Source: Syncephalis fuscata (taxonomy: Eukaryota > Zoopagomycota > Zoopagomycetes > Zoopagales > Piptocephalidaceae). Taken from it: a stretch of DNA of 29,889 nucleotides. The stretch lies in contig JAHLTZ010000090.1 in the NCBI GenBank assembly GCA_025786725.1, positions 1 to 29,889 of the forward strand, written 5' to 3'. Positions within the stretch are counted from its first letter, which is position 1, and each line of letters begins with the position of its first letter. Below the pieces are notes generated by a model. It saw only the letters and a program-made list of their open reading frames with translations, did no database searches and had not been told where the DNA came from. Shown here piece after piece: positions 20,895 to 29,889 of the stretch. The translations under genes were made by a program, and so were the position numbers.

Positions 20895-22380
20895 ATGTCT
20901 GCTGTCGTGGACCCTATTGCCAATGCAATGGATCCTTATGTCCGTCGGGCAACAGCCTCGCTCTTCTCTCCTCGAACGCAAAATGTCGTGATTAAGCTAG
21001 TGGTGGCGTTATTTGCCGTGACCGCCATGATTGGAGCAGCTGTTGTGGCCTACGCTGGCTTCTATTACTTTTACGTACCAAAAGTTGCTCACTCGGCACC
21101 TGTCTATCTTGATTTCGGGTAAGTACCATTAATAAATACTAATTGTATTAATCAATATACTTGAATGTTTGTTAGATCAACAGCTCATCCAATGGCCCGT
21201 GTTGATTTCGATACAATGAAGGAACACCAAGTAAGCGCTGTCGTGTGATACTATCATTAATGAACGCTTGAAAACTAATAGTACCACAATACTAATTTGT
21301 AGTTTCTTTCCTATGATCAAGATTATGATGTTACAGTAGATATGTATCTACCCAATTCAGATCGCAACTATGAAATTGGTAAGCTATTAATAATCACCGA
21401 ATATTTACTATTAAATACTAATTCATAATATTAAAGGCAATTTTATGGTTAAAGTGGATCTAGTGGCCGATGATGGCACCATTGTTCATTCTTCTAGTCG
21501 ACCAGTAAGTTTATTGTAAGATAATATTCAATTCTAACATCAATGGCAGGCCATTATGAAGTTCCAATCACCTTTATTACGTTTGGCGAATACAGTTACT
21601 CGAGTTCTTTTCCTAATTGCTGGTTGGAGTGCTGAAGCCCAAGAAATCAATCTATCCTTAATGGAGGGTGTTAATGATTCATATGTAAGTAATTTAGTAA
21701 TAATGTAATTAAATATAATGTTGATCATTGATATCTATTGATGATAGGAACATCCCATCTCTCATGCTATTGTTACACTCGGTGATCCCCGTGTCATGCT
21801 TTATTCAATGGATATGCATATTCGGGCACACTTTAAAGGTCTACGGTAATGATTACTATTTATATTTATACTGACTTGATACTAATATTTATTTATTTAT
21901 TTATTTACAATGATCAGATACCTTATGTATTACTGGTCTGTCCCTACAAGTATTATCTTTGTCGGCACCTTTGTTTTATGGTCACTTTTGTTTGCCGCTA
22001 TCGCTTGGCGTTCTCTCGCCCAGTGGTGGAGTGCACGTGCAGCCAATGCTTATGAGGCGGCAATGTCATTTGGTGAAGAGGAAGAGTATACACTGGCTGA
22101 CAATGATGCCAATGCCACCATGACAACTGGATATGATTCAGAACTGGCATCTCATGGCACATCTGGCCATCAGCCACTAACCACTACACTATCATCTTCC
22201 GATGAAGGTGAACTTCATAATGGTGAAGGTGGAGACGATGACCAAGTAGTGCCTGATTGGTCACAGAACCGTTCAGAAAGCCGTTCTTCATTCGATGTAG
22301 TTGATGATGAAATGGATCCACAAGGTGACAAGGCGGCATCTGGTGGTGATTATCCAGGATTACGTCGTCGTCAACTATAA
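20895..22380 (+). CDS. Seipin (lipid-droplet assembly protein)
   Basis: Seven exons, 20895-21118, 21176-21230, 21303-21378, 21437-21504, 21550-21684, 21748-21845 and 21918-22380, give a 372-residue protein with consistent phases. TM1 is at about residues 31-57, followed by the lumenal beta-sandwich with family motifs FLSYDQDYDVTVDMYLPNS, NYEIGNFMVKVDL, SSRPAIMKFQSPLLR and ALVTLGDPRV-like ITL-GDPRV. TM2 (about 225-250, YYWSVPTSIIFVGTFVLWSL) precedes a long acidic Ser/Asp/Glu-rich cytosolic tail. Seipin oligomers (yeast Sei1/Fld1, human BSCL2) mark ER sites where triacylglycerol lipid droplets form. The start codon was chosen as the first in-frame ATG before TM1. The acidic tail is longer than in yeast and may be regulatory; that is inference. 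Confidence 0.92.
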
Positions 22381-22548
22381 CTATCTATATTACTGGATAA
22401 CTACTCGTAAGAAGTACATTTGATTAAATGGATGATGTCGAGTAGTATAGCGATATTAACACCATTATAGTTATTCTATTCTTTTATTAATAGTATGTGG
22501 GTGTGGAATAATAGTAGAAATCCAATTAAAAATAAATTAGTCGTATTT

Positions 22549-22577
22549 CTATATATATATATATATGTGTGTGTATG
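22549..22577. repeat. AT/TG dinucleotide microsatellite
   Basis: Alternating (ta)n then (tg)n run in the short convergent gap between the seipin and F-box genes. Simple sequence, with potential for length polymorphism. Confidence 0.8.
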
Positions 22578-22592
22578 TTATTTATTCTTTGT

Positions 22593-24824
22593 CTATTTGG
22601 ACGACTCATCAAGAGTCGTTAGATTAGTAGATACAGTTTGACGGAAGTTACCAATAGCACGGGCCATAGTACGTAGTAATGTGGTGCGTCGTTGTAATGG
22701 ACGATGATCTGTTGCCGCTGTTGCAGTCTCTGATCCATCACTGCCATTATATTTGTTACTTGGTTGAGATGATGTTATAGTAGCTCGTCTCAATCTATGA
22801 ACTAATTTCCCTTCTTTATTACGCATAGGTAATCGATTGGGTGTGGCTAAATGAATCCGTGGCGCTGCCTTCTTAACTCGTACCATAGTGATGGCGCGTG
22901 GCCGTACACAAATCAGTAGATCGTGTCCAACTAAACCAACTGACCATCGTTGTCGTTCAAGTCCAGGACGTATACGATGCTGCCGTTTATGGGCCAAATC
23001 CCATTCATCTAGCAATAAAAAGTCTGTTCTAGTTAATTGATCATCAGCCGATATAGATGATATTAATGGTGATGGGATCTCTTCTAGTTGATGTAAATAC
23101 TGTTCACTCTTTTCAGTATCGACTAGAACGAGTTCACCATGAAAGGTGGCCCCCATAAGCCATAAGTCACCCACAATGGATTGTGGTATGCCTTCATGAG
23201 GTAGTCCGGGTATACCGCGTAATACTTGGCCCGTCTCTAGAGAAATAATACGAATCATCGATTCAGATGAAAGCAGCAGTAAATGCCGTCGATTAGGTGC
23301 AGGTATAACCGACTGGACCGTGTAACGCGGGCCTGTACAATGCCACAATTGCCCATTTTTACTGGTTGTAGTATGACTTAGCGAGTGCAGTAAAATAAAT
23401 GGCGTTAATCGCTGGTGTTCATCACGGGTCATGCCTGCCAATACAACACGCGTATTGTCCACTTGAGTTGATACAGTTCGGTGGATTTCATCAGGACGGC
23501 TGCCCAAACTACCCTCACTACTAAGACCCCATCGTTGTAAATTAGATTGAAGTTCGCCTGTATCATCAGCGCCGTCAATTGATGGTCGAATAAGTTGCCA
23601 GTTAAATTGTTGTGTTTCCCTATCATAATTATGGCGATAGACTAGTACATCGATAATAGATGCATCTGATAAAGGATAGGAGCGTGATGAACGGATTTTA
23701 TGTAAATGACAACATCCAGCTGCACCTTCTGCAACTACTATCGACTGCTTTAATTCATCAACTGACGTTATCGTATTTGTTTTTTGCGCATTTTGTTTAT
23801 CCATTGCCAGTTGACAAAACGTAAATGTCCAGTGGTGTTCACTAGAATTGTATAAAATATCTGTGGCTGTTTCATAGTTATGTGGCTGATACTGAGATTT
23901 ACTAATAGCGTTGGTTCGCTGTTGGTACCGTTGACGATATAGCAGAGAATGGTTGCAAATGGCCGATATAATAAATGGATATTGTGATCCAGAATACCAG
24001 CAAAGTGTACGGTCTACTAAACGCCATATCCAAATGGCTGAGCGCCACTGGCTTGTTGTACCTGTTGTACTAGCAGCAATAATAGTAACTACTGCATAGT
24101 CATTACCGCTTAATCGACCATGTATTTCATGGAACGGTGCATAACGAGCATTACTCCATAATTCAATATCGCCATCGTCAATACTAAGATGTTGATTATT
24201 ACCATTGCGTTTTATTAGTCGAGGATCAAGCGATAATGGACAAAGTCGTGTTGGTGATGCCCATTGAGAAATATTGGTTATTTCAGGGTCAGTTGAAGGT
24301 GGATGGCATGCTAGCAGAATGGTAAGTGGTTCGGTGCATGCCACCAATGACCATCCTTGTATATTAGCATCTAGTAGTTTTAATTCACCAGGAAATAACG
24401 GTTCGGAGACTTGTCGATCTGTATTGAGTGTATCCAGTTGCGGTAGAATGACTGGAAGCGACGCCACTGTTCCATGTTTCCAGTTTAATGGTGCAGCAGC
24501 GCGTAGACGGAGAAAGGTTAACCAACGAGCCGATGATCGTTTCGCTGGCATAGAAAGCTGGTCAGTATCATTTTCATCGTTGTTAGTAGTAGTAGTAGTT
24601 GATGAAATAGCCGGCAGTGTTGACGATATTAGCCAAATAGGTTCTTCGTCACCAAATTGTTCCTGATAGTGATAGCGCCATAAGCGTTCACTTTGGCAAA
24701 CTGCATCACCTAACCAGCGAGCACAGGTAGCTAAAGAAATAAGTGATTCTTGGTCCAAGTAGAGTAGAATGGCTTCCAACAATTCGATTGGCAATGCAAG
24801 TCGGTGCTTTGAACTATTCGACAT
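22593..24824 (-). CDS. F-box protein with large C-terminal domain
   Basis: An intronless 743-residue protein. An F-box lies at about residues 8-52: RLALPIELLEAILLYLDQES, then LISLATCARWLGDAVC and the SERLWRYHY end. F-box proteins bind Skp1 and bring substrates to SCF ubiquitin ligases. The remaining roughly 690 residues have short hydrophobic strands and patches such as HLLLLSSESMIRIISLETGQ, typical of beta-propeller-like substrate domains, though no clear WD motif is seen. The frame is open 35 codons further upstream to 24929, but that extension is hydrophobic and lies before the F-box; the ATG at 24824 (MSNSSKHRLALPIELLEAIL) fits the domain start better. The lack of introns contrasts with most neighbouring genes. 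The substrate is unknown. Confidence 0.85.
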   Translation of the reverse strand: MSNSSKHRLALPIELLEAILLYLDQESLISLATCARWLGDAVCQSERLWRYHYQEQFGDEEPIWLISSTLPAISSTTTTTNNDENDTDQLSMPAKRSSARWLTFLRLRAAAPLNWKHGTVASLPVILPQLDTLNTDRQVSEPLFPGELKLLDANIQGWSLVACTEPLTILLACHPPSTDPEITNISQWASPTRLCPLSLDPRLIKRNGNNQHLSIDDGDIELWSNARYAPFHEIHGRLSGNDYAVVTIIAASTTGTTSQWRSAIWIWRLVDRTLCWYSGSQYPFIISAICNHSLLYRQRYQQRTNAISKSQYQPHNYETATDILYNSSEHHWTFTFCQLAMDKQNAQKTNTITSVDELKQSIVVAEGAAGCCHLHKIRSSRSYPLSDASIIDVLVYRHNYDRETQQFNWQLIRPSIDGADDTGELQSNLQRWGLSSEGSLGSRPDEIHRTVSTQVDNTRVVLAGMTRDEHQRLTPFILLHSLSHTTTSKNGQLWHCTGPRYTVQSVIPAPNRRHLLLLSSESMIRIISLETGQVLRGIPGLPHEGIPQSIVGDLWLMGATFHGELVLVDTEKSEQYLHQLEEIPSPLISSISADDQLTRTDFLLLDEWDLAHKRQHRIRPGLERQRWSVGLVGHDLLICVRPRAITMVRVKKAAPRIHLATPNRLPMRNKEGKLVHRLRRATITSSQPSNKYNGSDGSETATAATDHRPLQRRTTLLRTMARAIGNFRQTVSTNLTTLDESSK

Positions 24825-24996
24825 GATCAGTAAGCATAGAGTGGCCGTCAACAGATGGTGTGTGTATGTGCCTAGTTGGTTAACTACTATAGTTATGATA
24901 GCTAAAAGTGTAATCACAAGCTTGCCCACTTATTTAGTTATAAAGATGAAGACTGCCCTGTATCGGGAGTACATATAGAGAAGGCGAAAGAGAGAC

Positions 24997-25028
<32 letters not shown>

Positions 25029-25371
25029 ATGAGTACAGAAGTAAAGATAGACTATACAACAAACTACTAGATCATTGAAATAAATATAAAGCGAAAGAAA
25101 GCGAACTAACAGAATAAATAAGCGGGCCTGTGCATGTCTATAATAGACACATGAAACACGACTGGCGTGAATAAACGTGATTCTCCATTTGAGTACATGC
25201 CAAGAGTTTACATAGAATTAAACTGTTATGCATATCTATCCACTATCTATGTATTTATTTATTTGTTATACTATTATTTATAAAAATCTATTGATAAATG
25301 TTCAAGTGAATAGAAATAATTGTGAGTATTTATACGTCATTCATATTTCATTCTACGTAATACTGTCAATG
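24825..25371. promoter_or_regulatory. Upstream region of the F-box gene with GA microsatellite
   Basis: Minus-strand promoter/5' UTR region of the F-box gene. It contains a purine-rich block at about 24975-25030 (gagagaaagacagagagaga type), which reads as a CT-rich tract on the gene's strand and may be a core-promoter pyrimidine stretch. AT-rich beyond that. No gene seen. Confidence 0.5.
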
Positions 25372-25785
25372 TTAGATTTGACGAGTGTCACAAGTATCGT
25401 TTAAATCAACACGAATAATCCATGCCCACATCCATGTCCGTCCACAATCTCTTTGTAAACCTGTTCGAAGTGTTACGGTTATATTATTTGATGTAGGTGC
25501 ATTACTAGGTGTATTTATATTACTATCAATAGATGGTATGGTACTGTTATTAGAACAGGACGGCGTTGGTGTCTTTTCGGACTGTGAAACGCTAACGGGC
25601 GTTGAAAGTCCTTTAAATCGATTAGTAAGCACGAGTATCGTTATTATCAAATAGTTACTCGTTCATTTACCTAAACTGCAATAACCAAGTAATGTTTTGG
25701 TTGTGGCACAAAGTAGAGCATTACCAAGGTAAATGATGCTTTGAATAAACATACTGAATAGACAAATGATGGAATAGAATGCTGT
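25372..25785 (-). CDS. Unidentified small or partial membrane protein, 3' exons
   Basis: Two minus-strand exons, 25785-25671 and 25610-25372, join in phase across a 60-nt intron (GTAAAT...branch TACTAAT...AAAG). The first exon encodes a hydrophobic stretch (TAFYSIICLFSMFIQSIIYL, then GNALLCATTKTLLGYCSLG) that probably spans the membrane. The second encodes a Ser/Thr/Asn-rich linker with poly-Asn-like patches, then a more ordered C-terminus containing RTGLQRDCGRTWMWAWIIRV. The 25785 boundary follows a plausible acceptor (GCTGTATAG), so an upstream exon may exist, but I could not identify it; alternatively translation starts at the internal ATG near 25752. Family not recognised. Confidence 0.55.
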
Positions 25786-28097
25786 CTATACAGCAATACT
25801 ATTTAGCATTTTATAGTCTGTTGATACTTATCTATCATATATTTATTATATGATATAGTATATAAATACATTTGATTAACAATAATTTATATAATACTAT
25901 TTATACAAATATTAATGTTAATGTTAATATAACTTATGCCGAGCCATTTAATTTGATTTAAATAATAAAGACTCTTTATTACATCCTTCTACAGTAAACC
26001 CCCCGCATTATTAAATTACAAAAAGTAGAGACATTACTATTAACAATGAATACTTATACGTATCTCCTTTACTCCCCTTTTAACGTGTTCAATAATTGAA
26101 ATTTAAAGAAAGGTTTGGCACTATCGTCACTGTCATCCGGTCATACAGTCATACGGTCATTGTGATCGCAGTATGAACCTTCTTCTTGTCAGGTCATCTC
26201 CTTTTCTTTATATTCGATCTACTATTGAATATAACCGTATTTCATCTACTATTACTTTCACATTTATTTCTATTCAATATATAGCACACATTATCGCTCT
26301 CTCTCTTTCTCTCTCTTTCTTTTTCTCTCTCTCTCTCTGCGTATTGATACGAGAAAGCAGTGGCAGGTCAATGACATGTATGAGTAAATCATCCATTGGC
26401 ACATTTACTTTCATTCTCCTCTTAAACTTGTACCAACCTTTCATTTTATTAACCTTTTTTATCACAGCAACACACACACACAACTTTACCACATACTTTT
26501 CTTTTATTTGAATCTATTAAGCCGTATTAACTTTGGTTTAACGGCTTACTATTCTATCATTACGTTTCTGTCTTTTGTTTGTTCGTTTGTCTATTCATTT
26601 GTTCGCTTATTCTACCTACTCTTTCGACCACTTTACTAGTTGTTTGTTACCGATCGTTACTTGGCATTGCTTACTAACACAGCGTTGTCATTTCAGCGTT
26701 GAACTGTACCGTCATTTAACAATAACAATAGTATTGGTAACATAAAAAGAGTCGTGTTCAGCTCTATTGCAGCTATTGCAACTATTGTGTAGCTCTAACT
26801 TGATTCTCGTGCCTTTCAAGGCTTATTGCGCAACAACAAGTATTCTCTCGTTGTTTCTTGCACCACCTGGCTTGTGCGCTTTCTTTTCACTACCTGACTA
26901 GCACTCTCTCTTACTCGTTATCAATTTCTCAAACCGCTTGTGACAACCTAACCATCTAGGCCTGTGTCGCCCGATCTATAAACTTGTGCTAGTTAACATC
27001 AACTAATTAACTAGAAGGTAGGTGTCAAGACAAACGACTTGCGATGATGTTTTGGCTTGGGCTTTGATGTTTGCACGTCACGACAAAATATTTGTCATTG
27101 GCCATGCCATAGAATAGGCATAGGATAGCCATTCTATACATGGTTTATGGCCATATGCTTTGTTGTATGCTAGTTGTATGCTTATTCTTGTTATTGCTGT
27201 TGCTATTGCATAACTGTATTCGTGACTATAAGCATGATCATAAACATGAAGGGTTGAACAGCATCAGTAGCAACTGCACTGGTAGTAGCTGCAGTATATC
27301 AGCACGTTATTGGAACGATTGATGCCTTGAAAAGCATCATGCTGACTCGATGTTCTACACGCATACATCGTCAACACTCGCCGTTCTATCCTCTCATAGC
27401 ATCAATAGATCTCACTCTCCGCCTATCGTTTATTGATGGATCTATATCAAAACTGATTTCCACAACAAAGTATGGTAATTACATTCTTTGTCATTCCACA
27501 CCATTATAAACACCACTTGATTGTTTTTTGTTTATAAGCCTATAATTAATCCACCACTATTGTTGTTATTGAAACCTGAATATGAATCAGGCGTTTGATA
27601 TTTGATCACGTGGTCTATTTATTCTGTCTGGGAAACCGCATTCTCACCTTTTCTCCGCCTCAGCACCACGCTTTCGGCCAAGCTTCCTTTTTCTCTCTGC
27701 TCTCTCTCCCTTTCCTCCACGTTAAAGTCGGCATTGGTCTCGCTTTCTCTCTCTTTATTACTCTTCCATTCTCACCCACCCACTCACACTCATCTCTTAC
27801 TTCCAGTCTTCTAAAGGCGGCACTTATTGCTGCTTCCATCTCGACGCTTTATTTTGTACTGCGTTCTGTGGTGATTCTGTCATTTCTCTCGGCGTTCATT
27901 TTTCGCATCTAGCTGTTGCGTTTCACTCCCCTCTATACATTGGTACAGTTTGGATTACCCTACCGTCTTTGTATTAGTCTTTATTTTATCGACTATCTAG
28001 GCGTTCCCTTTACCTATTCACTTACTTGCCACCATTACTATCACAACTAACAACAACCATAACAACAACAGCAATAACAATAACAGCAACAACAATA

Positions 28098-28134
<37 letters not shown>

Positions 28135-28553
28135 TTACTACTACGCATTGTTAAACACGCTGTTTCCGTCGTTTCGTTTCTATTTTCGTCTATATTTGCC
28201 TTTCTATTTCACTTCGTTTATTAGCTTATCTGTTCGCCATTATTAGTACTACTATTATTATTATTATTCCACTACTACTATTATTACCGCCCTTTTACTA
28301 CTCGTATTACTTTGCGGTATAGTGTAGTTGATTAGACTGGCATTTCTAAAACCGCCACTTTTACATTCCTTTGTTTTTTTACAACTTGCAACCGTAACGT
28401 GGTGCAACCCAGTCGTTTGTTTTACGCAACTGCTTGTCTTTGACTTCCACGTGTTTACAGTGCAACCACGTGCTTGCTTTGATTTCTGATACTTTCTTAG
28501 ATCTCTGCGTACTCTATCTAAACACTTTTACTCTTCTACTACAAGCTTAGATT
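25786..28553. other. Long intergenic region / candidate extended 5' leader, pyrimidine-rich
   Basis: About 2.8 kb without a convincing gene. From 26160 to 28550 the plus strand is strongly pyrimidine-rich (CT runs at 26299-26340 and 27670-27800), with an (ACT)n tract near 28100-28145 and AAC/ACA repeats before it. Open frames (26173-26511, 27595-27912) are made of these simple sequences and show no family features. Given the 5'-UTR intron just downstream, some of this may be a long leader or promoter of the Mub1-like gene. Confidence 0.4.
28099..28146. repeat. (ACT)n trinucleotide microsatellite
   Basis: About fifteen near-perfect act/cta repeats interrupted by one att, adjoining an AAC/ACA-rich stretch. 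Non-coding by context. Confidence 0.85.
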
Positions 28554-28754
28554 GTAAGTAATTGTACTCTTGATCATTATAAGGGACATTTTATTGCATG
28601 GCAACATTGCTATTTCTAAAGGCCTTTGTTACACTAAGCTGAATCAGTCACAGTGATTAGCGATTGATATTGTATTACATTATAATATATTGCTTATTAT
28701 TGATGCATTATACTATTTATTGCATTAGATACTAATCTGCTATTTTATTTATAG
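28554..28754 (+). other. Putative 5'-UTR intron of the Mub1-like gene
   Basis: Donor GTAAGT at 28554, a GATACTAAT branch-like motif about 25 nt before the end, and acceptor TTTATAG at 28754, only 13 nt before the start codon. At about 200 nt it is longer than coding introns in this window, as is common for leader introns. Confidence 0.5.
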
Positions 28755-28767
28755 AATCGCCGACAAT

Positions 28768-29889
28768 ATGCGTGAACAAAACTTTTGTTTTCCTGAGCAG
28801 CAACGTGCCTGCCTCACTATCACTCCATCGCTTTATGATCGACGCGCATTGGATTGCACGGCACCGCTACCATTGCTCACCTCATTGATGCATTTATCGC
28901 TCATGACATCATCATCACAGAGAGTACGTGAAGCTTTGTCAATCGATGGTGGTCTAGAACGCCTTACAAACATACTTGAAACCACTTCACGCTCCGATCA
29001 TCCAGATCGCCGCAGTGCCTGGCGTTGGATCCTTGCCTATCATTGCTTGGTCAATGTCGGTGTACGTGGATCGGAACAGATCCGCGCTCGTGTTGAACGA
29101 AGCGGCGGTGTACGAGTTATTATTCGTGTATTAGAGAGCTATTTAAAGACGCTAGAGTCGATGCGTATGGCAAGAGAGCCTGCTGCACGCAATGCACACT
29201 CTTTTTCAGCCGTTAACTTACCAATGGTAGCGGCTACAACAACAACAATCACAACTGAAGGTGTGGTTCCAATGGAGGTAGAAGAATCATTGCATATTGA
29301 TGCATCGGCCAATGCTGCTGCATCGACAGCTGCAGCAAGAGTAGCCGCTGGTATGACGACAAACCGATGATATGGATGCAGCAAGCAATATGTTGACCGA
29401 TTCATCGGTTATTGATACCAGTATGCGTCGTTTACCTACTTGGGCAGCCAATTAATTGCTGCACGATTACAGCAGGTAACACCACTGGCCGAATCATCAG
29501 CTGCCGCGAACGAACTTACAACAATGCCATTATCGCTTAATGACCCTGAAGCCACAAATCAACTCTATAGCGTTGTTAATAATATTATTAACCAAGTTGA
29601 TTCAGTATCTGCATCATTCTCAAACATTGCCGCTACACAGCTTGACCGGTCACGTACACTAATTCCATTATGGCCAATGTTCTAGATGAACCGCCATTTC
29701 CGTGAGAAGATATTTTACTGGCATTGCAACTATTGGCCTATTTATCTAAACATCCAAGTATTCGTGATCGTTTGCATGCCAACTATTCCGTTAATGTTTT
29801 ACACTGGTCGAGCGTTTCTGTGCTCGTCATCACTCTCATACCATCCAACTATGGGCTGGTGTAGTTATGCGCAATGGATGCCGCAAGGA
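28768..29889 (+). pseudogene. MUB1: Mub1/SamB homologue, N-terminal part with several lesions; runs off window
   Basis: The first 190 or so codons are intact and match the diagnostic N-terminus of fungal Mub1/SamB: NFCFPEQQRACLTITPSLYD, RRALDCTAPLPLLTSLMHLS, IDGGLERLTNIL, and AYHCLVNVGVRGSEQIRARV of the armadillo-like domain. In yeast Mub1 works with the Ubr2 ligase to ubiquitylate the proteasome regulator Rpn4; in Aspergillus SamB affects morphogenesis. The C-terminal MYND zinc finger would lie beyond the window. After about 29350 the conserved reading moves between frames: frame stop at 29368, a shift back near 29440, a shift near 29665, an in-frame TGA at 29703, and another shift in a T run near 29797. 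Conserved pieces (LLALQLLAYLSKHPSIRD, IQLWAGVVMRNGCRK) are still readable. Either this copy is decaying, or the assembly has base errors here, or unrecognised introns exist. Confidence 0.75.

Noticed and set aside
24825-24929. 35-codon N-terminal extension of the F-box protein
   Set aside because: Hydrophobic leader-like residues before an F-box are unexpected; the internal ATG at 24824 directly precedes the domain.
26173-26511. 112-codon plus-strand open frame
   Set aside because: Composed largely of a CT microsatellite giving Ser/Leu/Phe runs; no sign of a real protein.
27595-27912. 105-codon plus-strand open frame
   Set aside because: Pyrimidine-rich simple sequence gives a hydrophobic Ser/Leu/Phe product; a second frame is also open here, which points to composition rather than coding.

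Overview
The window is nuclear DNA from a fungus. The genes carry many short GT-AG introns (roughly 45-80 nt), and their products are fungal: a Mub1/SamB protein with its diagnostic N-terminus, a seipin, a PQ-loop vacuolar-type transporter, a 6-pyruvoyl-tetrahydropterin-synthase-like enzyme, an F-box protein and a type B carboxylesterase. The AT-rich intergenic DNA and the unusual 7TM family suggest an early-diverging lineage, but I cannot name one from sequence alone. No tRNA, rRNA or CRISPR array was seen.

Layout. 1-1414 (+): 3' part of a carboxylesterase. 2173-3180 (+) and 10603-11545 (+): two paralogous two-exon 7TM proteins. Between them lies repeat-rich DNA holding a small intronless gene (5960-6160, +) for a secreted Cys-rich peptide with a Kex2-type RR site, three copies of a degenerate repeat family, and a roughly 235-bp tandem repeat. 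12195-14122 (-): nine-exon PQ-loop transporter, divergent from the four-exon PTPS-like gene (14637-15255, +). 17305-19347 (-): a second Cys-rich peptide gene with an extraordinary structure. 20895-22380 (+): seven-exon seipin. 22593-24824 (-): intronless F-box protein. 25372-25785 (-): 3' part of an unidentified membrane protein. 28768-end (+): Mub1/SamB homologue with an intact N-terminus and several lesions further on.

The main discovery is the minus-strand gene at 17305-19347. Exon 1 encodes a signal peptide and propeptide nearly identical to those of the intronless paralogue, ending in Arg-Arg plus one base. It is followed by a tandem array of about 82-bp units. On the minus strand each unit reads acceptor AG, then 3 nt (6 nt in two units), then a donor (GTAAGT or a close variant). 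Joining the 23 microexons to exon 1 and a terminal exon gives one open frame: 26 codons after Arg-Arg, including five TGC cysteine codons, then TAA. Almost every codon of the mature peptide is therefore its own phase-1 exon. Any microexon could be skipped, gained or lost without a frameshift, which suggests codon-by-codon diversification or combinatorial splicing of a secreted peptide. UTRs, signal peptide and 3' flank are well conserved between the two peptide genes while the mature regions differ, as in fast-diversifying secreted peptide families. Expression and actual splicing cannot be shown from DNA alone.
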